From positions 1 to 35,049 of the forward strand of contig JAAYGX010000036.1 in the NCBI GenBank assembly GCA_012735585.1: a DNA stretch of 35,049 bases. Reading direction: 5' to 3'. Each line of letters starts with the position of its first letter. Position 1 is the stretch's first letter. Below the pieces are notes generated by a model. The model was given only the letters and a program-made list of their open reading frames with translations, was not told where the DNA came from and did not search any database. Positions 14,404 through 22,180 of the stretch are shown in pieces. Both the position numbers and the translations under genes were made by a program. Source of the DNA: Tissierella sp. Lineage in GTDB: Bacteria; Bacillota; Clostridia; Tissierellales; Tissierellaceae.

Positions 14404-16191
14404 CTAAAGTGGCCACAACATCAATATCAAAGGTGTACCTACTGCAATAATCAATGCAGACAAAGGTAAACCCAGTCTCCAATAATCAGTAAATTTATAT
14501 CCCCCTGGCCCCATAACTAGTAAATTAGACTGGTGACCTATTGGAGTCAAAAATGCCGCTGAACATGCAATACAGACTCCCATGAGAAACGGATCAGGAG
14601 ACAACCCCATGGAGCCAGCTAAACTTACAGCAATTGGTGACATCAGTACTGCAGTTGCATAGTTGCTTATAGTATTAGTCAATATCATTGTAATAATCAT
14701 CAATACAACTATCATCCAAGCAGGTGATAGAATATTTGATAAATTCATCAATACGGAAGCTATTGTGTAAGAGGCTCCACTTTTTTGAAAGGCTCCTCCA
14801 AGTGGAAGTAGAGTCGCCAAGAGTAAAACCGTAGGCCACTCAATAGCATCATAAAATTCTCTGGGTGTAATCAACTTAGAAATTACAAGTATAACTGCAA
14901 CAGCTGAGAAGGATACTTGAACTGGAAATATCCCTACTGTTGTCAATATTATAGCTATGAAAAATAAACCTAATGGAAGATATTGTTCAAACTTTTTAGG
15001 TTTCGTATTTATATTTACACTTCTTTCTGCTAAAGGTAAGCAGCTTAGTTTATGATATATATCCTGTATAATACTTACCGGTGCTTGTAAAAGCAATACA
15101 TCTCCAGGTCTAAATCTAAAGGACTTTAGCCTTTCTACTGAAATCGATCCTTTTCTAGATACTGCAACTAGATTTACATTGTATCTATTTCTTAGTTTGA
15201 CTTCTATGGCAGTCCTACCAATTAATAAAGAGTCCTCTCTTAGTACAACTTCTACTAAATTAAAATCCTCAGATTTTAATAAAGGAACTGATTCTAAAAA
15301 ATCCAACTTTGCACCTTTTAAAGAAGTTTCTGTTCTTTTTATAAGATCAGCCAGCTCTAAGCTATCTGTCTTTATTATTAGTTCATCCCCTGAGAGTAGT
15401 GTTTCATTGGCATTAGGTACTACTATATTGTATTTATTTCTAATAATACTTAAGACTTCTACCTCTAATTTAAATATATCATAAAAATCTCTAATTTTTT
15501 TCCCAACCATCTTGGAATTTTCAGTAATTACAACTTCTGATAAATACTCGCCAATATTAAATATACCTTCTTCATCTTGACTTTTCCTAATTGGTATTAG
15601 TTTTGAACCTAATAATATAGTAAGTAAAACTCCAACAACTACCATGACAATTCCTATTGGTGCAAAATCAAAAAATTCAAAAGGCATACCAAGAGCTTCT
15701 TGTCTAAAATTAGATACGATCAAGTTTGGTGGAGTTCCTATTAAGGTCACCATTCCACCTAATAGTGAAGCAAATGCAACTGGCATCAAAAATCCTGATG
15801 GTGAAAGTTTGCTATCTTTTGCTATTCTAAGGGCTACTGGTAAAATTAAAGCCAAGGCACCTACATTATTCATAAATGCAGATAAAAATGCAGTAACTAA
15901 CATTAGACCCATTACCATAATCGATGGATTGTTTGTTTTTCGATTTAAGATTACGACCAGATGCTCTATCATTCCTGATTTGATAATAGCACTACTTATG
16001 ACTAGCACAGAAGTTACAGTAATAACAGCAGGATGGCTAAATCCTGCTAGAGCTTCTTCTGCATTTAGTATTCCTGTCAATGTAAGGACCAATAATCCCA
16101 ACATAGACACAAATTCATATCTAATACGGCCGTCAATAAACATAATCAATGTAAATATTATTACACCAAATACAATAATTTGTTGTATCAT
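14404..16191 (-). CDS. SLC13/DASS-type ion-coupled permease with two RCK_C (TrkA-C) domains
   Basis: A 595-residue membrane protein. Two hydrophobic halves flank a soluble middle (residues about 200-375) holding two RCK_C-like domains (GKKIRDF...IRNKYNIVVPN...LLSGDELII and LIGRTAIEVKLRNRYNVNLVAVSR...RPGDVLLL). NNVGALALILPVALRIA, GTPPNLIVSNFR and, in the second half, NTISNYATAVLMSPIA plus GHQSNLLVMGPGGY are the SNT-like motifs of the family. Proteins of this layout transport di/tricarboxylates, sulfate or other anions; the substrate is not readable. The ATG at 16189-16191, following GAGGTGGT, is preferred over a GTG at 16200. The gene is monocistronic by its flanking terminators. Confidence 0.92.
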   Translation of the reverse strand: MIQQIIVFGVIIFTLIMFIDGRIRYEFVSMLGLLVLTLTGILNAEEALAGFSHPAVITVTSVLVISSAIIKSGMIEHLVVILNRKTNNPSIMVMGLMLVTAFLSAFMNNVGALALILPVALRIAKDSKLSPSGFLMPVAFASLLGGMVTLIGTPPNLIVSNFRQEALGMPFEFFDFAPIGIVMVVVGVLLTILLGSKLIPIRKSQDEEGIFNIGEYLSEVVITENSKMVGKKIRDFYDIFKLEVEVLSIIRNKYNIVVPNANETLLSGDELIIKTDSLELADLIKRTETSLKGAKLDFLESVPLLKSEDFNLVEVVLREDSLLIGRTAIEVKLRNRYNVNLVAVSRKGSISVERLKSFRFRPGDVLLLQAPVSIIQDIYHKLSCLPLAERSVNINTKPKKFEQYLPLGLFFIAIILTTVGIFPVQVSFSAVAVILVISKLITPREFYDAIEWPTVLLLATLLPLGGAFQKSGASYTIASVLMNLSNILSPAWMIVVLMIITMILTNTISNYATAVLMSPIAVSLAGSMGLSPDPFLMGVCIACSAAFLTPIGHQSNLLVMGPGGYKFTDYWRLGLPLSALIIAVGTPLILMLWPL

Positions 16192-16251
16192 TAGCACCAC
16201 CTCTAGAATAAATATATATATATTCTACCCTAGAAAAATATAATAAAGCAA

Positions 16252-16278
16252 AAAGTTAGTCCATCTAGGACTAACTTT
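16252..16278 (-). terminator. Terminator of the ABC exporter operon
   Basis: An 11-bp perfect stem AAAGTTAGTCC/GGACTAACTTT with a 5-base loop starts immediately after the stop codon at 16279 and leads into TTGCTTTATTA on the minus strand. Confidence 0.8.
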
Positions 16279-18006
16279 CTATTGGGCCTCATATAGTTCT
16301 TTGTAATAGCTGCCATTTTCAATTAATTCATCATGATTTCCTACTTCCATTATTTTACCCTTATCAAGGAATATAATTGTATCTGCTTGTCTTATTGTAG
16401 ATAACCTATGTGCTATAATCAAGGTTGTACGATCCTTTGAGATACTATCTATGGACTTTTGTATCAACAATTCAGTCTTTGTGTCTATATTGGCTGTTGC
16501 TTCATCTAATACAAGTATAGATGGATGATGGGCTATAGCCCTTGCAAAGGATAAGAGCTGTCTTTGCCCTGTGGAGAAAGTAGATCCTCTTTCCCGAACG
16601 GGCTCGTCTATTCCCTTAGGCAATTCATTGATTAAATCCCTTGAATAGGATAAATCAATTACCTTTTCAATTTCTTCATCTGATATATGAGAGTTTAGCC
16701 TTATATTACTTTTGATATCACCAGAAAATAGGAATACATCTTGAAGAACTACTGCTACATTCTTTCTTAAATCATGAAGTTTGTATTCTTTTATATTAAT
16801 GCCATCTATGAGTATCTCTCCTTTTTGACTCTCATAAAATCTAGTTATTAAGTTGATTATCGTTGTCTTGCCCGCTCCAGTAGCTCCTACAAATGCCGCT
16901 GTTTCACCTGGATTAATTCTAAAGCTGATATCTTTTAATATCCAATCCTCATCGTTGTAAGCAAACCAGACATTTTTAAACTCTATACTGCCTTTAAACC
17001 CTTCGACTTCCATACCAGTGTCTAAATCTTCTAATACCTCTTCCTCATCTAACAGCTCAAAAATTCTATCTGCAGAAACAGTGGCCGACTGAATCGTATT
17101 ATAACTTTCTGCCAAATCATTGATAGGTGCAAAGAATTGCTTTATATAGTTTGTAAATGCATATACTACACCTAATTCTAAGCTGTAATCTAAAATACTA
17201 TCCATACTATACCATATCAATATGGCTATGGTTATATTTTGAAGAATTTCTATTATCGGTCTTAGTACACTACTTAGTTTAATTTGAAATATAGTAGCTT
17301 CATTATATTTATCGTTTAGTTCTTCAAATTCTCTTTGTTTTTCTAATTCTCTATTAAATACCTGAACCAACTTCATTCCAGATATGTTTTCAGCTAAGAA
17401 TCCGTTGATCTGACCAATTAGACTCTTTACTACTTGGAAATTCTCTCTAATGGTCTTTCTAAAAAAATAAGTTACCAGTGCAATAAAAGGTACTGCTACT
17501 AAACCAATAAGAGCTAGATTCGTATCCAATTGAAACATTACAAATACGATACCGATTATTAGGACTATATCTTTAAACAAACTTACAAAGACATCTGTAA
17601 ACATTTCGTTTACTGCTTCAGCATCATTAGTAGCTCTTGTTATAAGTCTTCCCGTTGAGTACTTTTGCAAATAACTAAGGGGTAAATGCTGTATATGGCT
17701 AAATAGCTTTTTTCTTAAATCGTTAACTATTCCTTGACCCACATAATTCATAATATTTGCCTGTGCATAAGTGAACAATGAGTTAAGAAAAATTACTAGC
17801 ATGTATAAAATTGACATCGCTTTTATTGAATATAATCCTGACTCTGGATTGTTTCCAATTAGAAAGTCATCAATTACCACCTTCAATATAATGGGTTTTA
17901 CTATTTCTGCTGCATTTGCTAATAGCACTAATACAGCTGTTATCAATACTAAAACCTTATAAGGAGATATTAATTTTATTAATCTAACAATACTATGATT
18001 TTTCAT
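16279..18006 (-). CDS. Heterodimeric ABC exporter subunit with canonical Walker B, variant signature
   Basis: A 575-residue half-transporter with a six-helix membrane domain (about 10-310) followed by an ATPase domain. Walker A is GATGAGKT (374-381), the Q-loop is VVLQD, and Walker B reads LVLDEAT with the catalytic Glu502. The signature motif is FSTGQ (477-481) instead of LSGGQ. Together with its neighbour this is the pattern of BmrCD, LmrCD and TM287/288: one consensus and one degenerate ATP site, each built from both subunits. Such pumps export drugs, lipids or peptides. The start overlaps the upstream subunit gene by 14 bases. Confidence 0.93.
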   Translation of the reverse strand: MKNHSIVRLIKLISPYKVLVLITAVLVLLANAAEIVKPIILKVVIDDFLIGNNPESGLYSIKAMSILYMLVIFLNSLFTYAQANIMNYVGQGIVNDLRKKLFSHIQHLPLSYLQKYSTGRLITRATNDAEAVNEMFTDVFVSLFKDIVLIIGIVFVMFQLDTNLALIGLVAVPFIALVTYFFRKTIRENFQVVKSLIGQINGFLAENISGMKLVQVFNRELEKQREFEELNDKYNEATIFQIKLSSVLRPIIEILQNITIAILIWYSMDSILDYSLELGVVYAFTNYIKQFFAPINDLAESYNTIQSATVSADRIFELLDEEEVLEDLDTGMEVEGFKGSIEFKNVWFAYNDEDWILKDISFRINPGETAAFVGATGAGKTTIINLITRFYESQKGEILIDGINIKEYKLHDLRKNVAVVLQDVFLFSGDIKSNIRLNSHISDEEIEKVIDLSYSRDLINELPKGIDEPVRERGSTFSTGQRQLLSFARAIAHHPSILVLDEATANIDTKTELLIQKSIDSISKDRTTLIIAHRLSTIRQADTIIFLDKGKIMEVGNHDELIENGSYYKELYEAQ

Positions 18007-19747
18007 TTTCCACCTTCTCTGCTTCTTCTTTGTACTGATCTTTGAATATCTTAAAATAATGTCCTCTTCTTTCTAGAAGTTCTTCATGGTTTCCTTTCTC
18101 TATAATTTGTCCATGATTCATAACTGCTATTTCATCTGCATCTTTAATCGAAGATATTCTATGGGCTATGATTATGCCCGTATTGCCATTCATTATCTCT
18201 TTGAAATGATCTAATATCTTGTCTTCAGTCTTTGTATCTACTGCAGATAAAGCATCATCAAATATTAGAATATTGGGTTGCTTTATTATTGCCCTGGCAA
18301 TGGATAATCTTTGCTTCTGTCCTCCAGACAGATTGACTCCACGTTCACCTACGATCGTGTCGAATCCATGGGTGAAGTTCACAATATTATCATATATAAG
18401 ACTTAATTTAGTAGCCTCTTCGATTTCTTCATCAGAGTATATATCCCTTGAAAAGTTTATACTATCTTTGATACTTGCGGAAAATAGAAAATTATCCTGT
18501 GGTACATACCCTATATTCTCCCTTAGTACACTTAGGCTATAATCATTGATATCTCTTCCGTCTATAAATACCATCCCTTCATCTACATTATAAAGTCTTA
18601 GAAGTATATCTACTAATGTAGTCTTACCGCTACCTGTGTCGCCTATAATTCCTAAAGTCTTACCTCTTTCAATTTTTAAGTTAATATTTTTCAAAACTGG
18701 TTCCTCTGCATTTTTATATTTAAATGTCAAATCCCTAAACTCTATATCTCCATGGATATCTATTAGGTTTGGATCTCCAGTATTATGAACAATATCGGAT
18801 TTTACTTTGAATATATTATCTAATCTCTTATAAGAGGCCATACCCCTTTGAGATATATTGATAACTCGACCGATGGATCTAATAGGTCTAATTATCATAG
18901 TTAAATATCCATTAAATGCAATAAAATCCCCCAAGGAAATGATATTAGATTTGACTAATGAACTACCATATAGAAGACTTATCATAAAACTAAATCCAAA
19001 ACATAGCTCCATCATCGGTGTAAGAAGTGATGAGGCCCGCACCATTTTTATATTAGACTCTCTCATATTATCATTTAGTATCTGAAACTTCTCTACCTCT
19101 TCTTTTTCCTGAACATAGGCTTTTATAACCCTGATACCCGATATATTTTCCTGAACTCTATCTGATATAGCTGCGAAATTTTCCTGAACTATTGTAAATC
19201 TTCTCCTAATTAAACTACCTATTTTTATCATTAAATATATTATTACAGGTACAGGTACCAATGAATACAAAGTCAATTTTGGATGAATTGCCTGTGACAT
19301 GGAAAGTACCACTATAATACTCATACCTATACTATTGGTTATATTTGCAAGCCCTGGTCCAAAGGTCATCCGAACTGCAGATATATCATTGATACCATAA
19401 GCTAGTAGGTCCCCTGTTTTTCTTTCCTGATAGAATTCTACAGGTAGAGTTTGAAGGTGCTTAAATAGCTCTTCTCTTAGATAACATTCTAGTTTTCTAG
19501 AGTTACCCATAATTAAATATCTCCAAATAAATCTGGTTATAAATCCAATAATCGAAACCAAAATTAGCATACCTAAATAGTAAAGTATAGTATCTTTATT
19601 AAAACCATCTACTTCTAAAGCATCAAAAGTATTTCCTATGATTCTAGGTGCCAATGAGTTTAGATAGATATTGCTAATTAAAAATATGATCACAACTAAA
19701 TAAGAAAATCCGTATTTCTTTATAAAAACTTCAAATTTTTCCTTCAT
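17993..19747 (-). CDS. Heterodimeric ABC exporter subunit with degenerate Walker B
   Basis: A 584-residue half-transporter, membrane domain about 10-310, then ATPase domain. Walker A is GDTGSGKTT (369-377), the signature is canonical LSGGQ (473-477), but Walker B reads LIFDD: Asp498 stands where the catalytic Glu should be. This subunit therefore contributes the degenerate site, complementing the FSTGQ partner at 16279-18006. It is first in the two-gene operon and has GGAGGTATAG before its ATG and a promoter at 19791-19819. No adjacent MarR/TetR-type regulator is visible. Confidence 0.93.
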   Translation of the reverse strand: MKEKFEVFIKKYGFSYLVVIIFLISNIYLNSLAPRIIGNTFDALEVDGFNKDTILYYLGMLILVSIIGFITRFIWRYLIMGNSRKLECYLREELFKHLQTLPVEFYQERKTGDLLAYGINDISAVRMTFGPGLANITNSIGMSIIVVLSMSQAIHPKLTLYSLVPVPVIIYLMIKIGSLIRRRFTIVQENFAAISDRVQENISGIRVIKAYVQEKEEVEKFQILNDNMRESNIKMVRASSLLTPMMELCFGFSFMISLLYGSSLVKSNIISLGDFIAFNGYLTMIIRPIRSIGRVINISQRGMASYKRLDNIFKVKSDIVHNTGDPNLIDIHGDIEFRDLTFKYKNAEEPVLKNINLKIERGKTLGIIGDTGSGKTTLVDILLRLYNVDEGMVFIDGRDINDYSLSVLRENIGYVPQDNFLFSASIKDSINFSRDIYSDEEIEEATKLSLIYDNIVNFTHGFDTIVGERGVNLSGGQKQRLSIARAIIKQPNILIFDDALSAVDTKTEDKILDHFKEIMNGNTGIIIAHRISSIKDADEIAVMNHGQIIEKGNHEELLERRGHYFKIFKDQYKEEAEKVENEKS

Positions 19748-19790
19748 CTATACCTCCAAAACAAGAACAATTTAATTCGATAGTCTAAAT

Positions 19791-19819
19791 ATTATACCAT
19801 AAAAAAAGGAGAATGCCTA
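19791..19819 (-). promoter_or_regulatory. Promoter of the ABC exporter operon
   Basis: On the minus strand: TAGGCA, 17 bases, then TATAAT preceded by TGG (extended -10). The -35 element falls inside the terminator hairpin of the upstream gene. Confidence 0.55.
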
Positions 19820-19846
19820 AAGAATATCTTGGCATTTCTCCTTTTT
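19803..19846 (-). terminator. Terminator after the ATP-grasp gene
   Basis: A stem of about 15 bp with one bulged base (AAAAAGGAGAATGCC / GGCATTTCTCCTTTTT); the minus-strand RNA ends in TTTTTTTATGG. It starts 5 bases after the stop. Confidence 0.8.
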
Positions 19847-19850
19847 GTGA

Positions 19851-20828
19851 TTATCCCATTCTATTTATAGCTTGTATCACTATCCCTTTTATTAAATCAT
19901 CATATTCCATATCCATTGCAGAAACCATCTTACATATATCACTATGTCCCTTGTCTAGTCCAGGTAGCGAATTGATCTCTATAACAAATGGTACCCCATT
20001 TTGTAGTCTTATATCAACTCTTGCATAATCTCTTAGACCAAGGCTTTTAAAAGCACTTTTGGCTGTATCTTCTATCTTTAATCTAGTTTTTTCTTCTAGT
20101 CTTGCAGGACAATAATATTTAACAAGGTCATCATATTTAACCTTTGCTTCAAAGCTATAGATTTTGTTGATACCCTTTGGTAAGCCTGATAAATCTATCT
20201 CCAATATCGGCAATACTTCTAGAACACCATTATTTTCAGTAACTCCTACAGTAAACTCCCTACCTTCTATATATTCCATAATCATTATTGGTGGATTATA
20301 TAATCCTAATAATTCTTCTAATTTCTTTATAAGAAACTCTCTATCAAAAATTAGACTATCATCATGTATCCCCCTACTAGAACCTTCATCTTTGGGTTTT
20401 ACTAATACTGGATATTTAAACTTTATATCATCTAATTCATCTATATTATTTATATAAATAAAGGCTGGTGTTTCTATATTAGATGCGTTAAATATATTGC
20501 CAGCTATAATTTTGTTAAAAGCAAGCCCATGTCCTAATGGTCCTGAACCTGTATATGGGATATTAGAAAACTCCAACATAGATGGTAACTGTGACAAGCT
20601 CGCTTCACCATTGATTCCATTACATAGATTGAAAACCAAGTCAATATTTTCATTTTGAAGCCTACTAATGATATCAAAGTCCATTTCCAAGTGTATCACT
20701 TCATATTCATCCGATAGAGCCTCTTTAATATGTCTCATAGTTTTCAAAGATTGGCTATCTTCTTGTTCACCTTCTTCACTTGGTAAATAGTCTACTCTCG
20801 GTTTATCAATTACAATTGCAATTTTCAT
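19851..20828 (-). CDS. D-alanine--D-alanine ligase-like ATP-grasp protein
   Basis: A 325-residue ATP-grasp enzyme of the Ddl type, forming peptide bonds by way of acyl-phosphates. The N-terminal domain ends in IPYTGSGPLGHGLAFNKIIAG as in Ddl. VLVKPKDEGSSRGI is the ATP loop, IMEYIEGREFTVGV the hinge, YSFEAKV the Ddl Tyr region, and VEINSLPGL matches the EINTLPG metal-binding motif. The usual N-terminal HGxxGEDG is altered to NGINGEAS, so the amino-acid substrate may differ from D-Ala. AGGAGG seven bases before the ATG at 20826-20828 sets the start; an ATG at 20861 lacks such a site. It is monocistronic, with terminators on both sides, and no other cell-wall gene is adjacent. Confidence 0.82.
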   Translation of the reverse strand: MKIAIVIDKPRVDYLPSEEGEQEDSQSLKTMRHIKEALSDEYEVIHLEMDFDIISRLQNENIDLVFNLCNGINGEASLSQLPSMLEFSNIPYTGSGPLGHGLAFNKIIAGNIFNASNIETPAFIYINNIDELDDIKFKYPVLVKPKDEGSSRGIHDDSLIFDREFLIKKLEELLGLYNPPIMIMEYIEGREFTVGVTENNGVLEVLPILEIDLSGLPKGINKIYSFEAKVKYDDLVKYYCPARLEEKTRLKIEDTAKSAFKSLGLRDYARVDIRLQNGVPFVIEINSLPGLDKGHSDICKMVSAMDMEYDDLIKGIVIQAINRMG

Positions 20829-20919
20829 CTTACATCCTCCTATTTTTCTTATCTTTATCATCTCATATTTTCAGAAGAATTGCAAAATGGTCAGTATAGC
20901 TTTTTAATTAAATCAACAC

Positions 20920-20952
20920 AAAAATAGCAAGAAAGCTTCTCTTGCTATTTTT
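20920..20952 (-). terminator. Strong terminator after the radical-SAM-like gene
   Basis: A 13-bp perfect stem AAAAATAGCAAGA/TCTTGCTATTTTT with a 7-base loop; the minus-strand RNA ends in TATTTTTGTG. It separates the peptide/pseudo-maturase unit from the ATP-grasp gene. Confidence 0.85.
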
Positions 20953-20973
20953 ACATTGTGTGACACTTCTTTT

Positions 20974-21744
20974 TTAGGTTCCCATATCTCTCCATACGCC
21001 TTCAGTATTACCCATCAAACCTTGTATCTGCCATATATATGGATCTATCATACTACCTTTATTTCTAACGGAATAAGTATTTCTATGGCAGTTTAAAAAT
21101 TCTTTGTTTTTTTTATTGTAAAATGCTGTATGATTTTTATTATTTTCCGAGTATATTTTCTTAATATTATTTAGAAAATTATTATAATTATCATTGCCAT
21201 TACAATCCTCAATTAAGCTTGATACTGTCTTTATATTATTAAATAAACCCTTATATTCCCTTTTGATTTTTAAAATATTTCTAATTGCTTTGTTCTCTAA
21301 ACTGCGTATACTATTTGTATAAGATACGTCCATATCAGTCAACAGTTGAAAATTTTCTCTTTCTAGAAATTCTAATACCTCATCTGTTAAAAGCCCTAAG
21401 TTCGTATCTATTAGATAGCCTATCTTATAATTAATCAACTGTTCATTACAATAATCTACGATCTTCCTTATAAGCCCCAGCTCTAGTACTGGATCTTTGC
21501 TATAGAAACCTATTGATAATAAACTGCTTTCCCCTGAATTATCTCTAAGCATTGATATGGATTTTTTTAAAGTTACCATGTCAATTTCCCTATTTTCAAA
21601 TAATTTAGAACTTTCCTCTTTAGAATTGTTATCATAGACTAAATCATAACTATCTTTTAAAGCAATTGTAAGTATATTTAATTCTTTGCTTAAGTACAAT
21701 GATAGTATCTCTGTATTATGATTCTTAAGAGTTATTGGTTTCAT
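20974..21744 (-). CDS. Radical-SAM-like protein lacking all cluster cysteines (putative pseudo-maturase)
   Basis: A 256-residue protein without an obvious family name. Its pattern follows radical-SAM peptide maturases. LSLYLSKELNILTIAL (14-29) aligns with the usual L-x-L-x-V-T-N-D-CNLRCKYC, but the three Cys positions with exact CxxxCxxC spacing are Leu22, Thr26 and Leu29. IGFYSKDPVLELGLIRKIVDY (78-98) matches FFGGEPLLxxxLIxxIV, with GGEP changed to SKDP. DTNLGLLTDEVLEFL (113-127) matches TNGTLLTDE. No SPASM cysteine cluster is present and the C-terminal third is unlike the family. It cannot bind the usual 4Fe-4S cluster, so a scaffold or binding role is inferred. It lies 76 bases after the small secreted peptide gene, in one unit ended by a terminator. 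The ORF is intact with a GAGGGGGA site, so it is not obviously a decayed gene. The family match is by eye only. Confidence 0.6.
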   Translation of the reverse strand: MKPITLKNHNTEILSLYLSKELNILTIALKDSYDLVYDNNSKEESSKLFENREIDMVTLKKSISMLRDNSGESSLLSIGFYSKDPVLELGLIRKIVDYCNEQLINYKIGYLIDTNLGLLTDEVLEFLERENFQLLTDMDVSYTNSIRSLENKAIRNILKIKREYKGLFNNIKTVSSLIEDCNGNDNYNNFLNNIKKIYSENNKNHTAFYNKKNKEFLNCHRNTYSVRNKGSMIDPYIWQIQGLMGNTEGVWRDMGT

Positions 21745-21820
21745 TGCTTGTCCCCCTCTCGAACAACCCTAGCATATAATGAAGTCAGTATGGAGATCTA
21801 TGGTTCCTAATTATTGATTC

Positions 21821-21970
21821 TTAGTAAATCAAATACTCAATCTTTACTGGAGGTTTGATACCCTTCGGCAATTTTGGTTCTTCATCTTCGGATGCATAAA
21901 CAGTAGTTGCATTAATCACTATAATCATAGCAATTATACTAACGGATAAAACTTTAAGTAGATTTTTCAT
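21821..21970 (-). CDS. Small secreted peptide, candidate signalling peptide or RiPP precursor
   Basis: A 49-residue ORF starting MKNLLKVLSVSIIAM: two Lys, a hydrophobic core, then a signal peptidase site at VYA|SE (after residue 26). The predicted mature part is 23 residues, acidic at first (SEDEEP), then Pro- and Lys-rich and ending KIEYLIY. Translation signals are strong: AAGGAGGG six bases before the ATG. A near-consensus promoter (TTGACA, 17 bases, TAAAAT) lies at 22020-22048. The gene is divergent from an HTH-TPR regulator and followed by a radical-SAM-like protein, an arrangement typical of RRNPP pheromone systems in Gram-positive bacteria. No cysteine is present, so a thioether-linked product is not expected. 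That the peptide is the signal is inference. Confidence 0.75.
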   Translation of the reverse strand: MKNLLKVLSVSIIAMIIVINATTVYASEDEEPKLPKGIKPPVKIEYLIY

Positions 21971-22019
21971 AAGTTACCCTCCTTTCATCTAATTGTATAA
22001 TATAATTTACCTTAGTTTG

Positions 22020-22048
22020 ATTTTAATTCATCTTTGTGTATATGTCAA
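22020..22048 (-). promoter_or_regulatory. Strong promoter for the secreted peptide gene
   Basis: On the minus strand: TTGACA (22043-22048), 17 bases, TAAAAT (22020-22025). The -35 is a perfect consensus, the best in the window. Confidence 0.75.
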
Positions 22049-22116
22049 TAACTTTTCTTAAAATTATAAATATTTCACCACATTTGTTAGAGTCACTAAT
22101 TAAGCTAATATAAATC

Positions 22117-22145
22117 TTGATTTAATATGTTATTTACTGTATGAT
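22117..22145 (+). promoter_or_regulatory. Promoter for the HTH-TPR regulator gene
   Basis: TTGATT (22117-22122), 17 bases, TATGAT (22140-22145). The expected transcription start falls in the palindrome at 22150-22164. Confidence 0.6.
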
Positions 22146-22149
22146 AATA

Positions 22150-22164
22150 GTGAATCTCATTCAC
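22150..22164. promoter_or_regulatory. Palindrome over the regulator's transcription start
   Basis: GTGAAT-CTC-ATTCAC, a perfect 6-bp inverted repeat placed just after the -10 box and before the ribosome binding site. Its position suits autorepression. TTCACCA occurs here (22160-22166) and again at 22074-22080, upstream of the peptide promoter. Confidence 0.4.
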
Positions 22165-22180
22165 CATAGGAGGTGGTTAT

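Noticed and set aside
15644-16243. 199-residue plus-strand ORF
   Set aside because: It is antisense to the SLC13-type permease; the translation shows no domain and mirrors hydrophobic codons on the other strand.
16279-21970. One long operon linking the secreted peptide, radical-SAM-like protein, ATP-grasp ligase and ABC exporter as a RiPP biosynthesis cluster
   Set aside because: Strong terminators at 20920-20952 and 19803-19846 and a separate promoter at 19791-19819 split these genes. A functional link is still possible but not supported by transcription signals.
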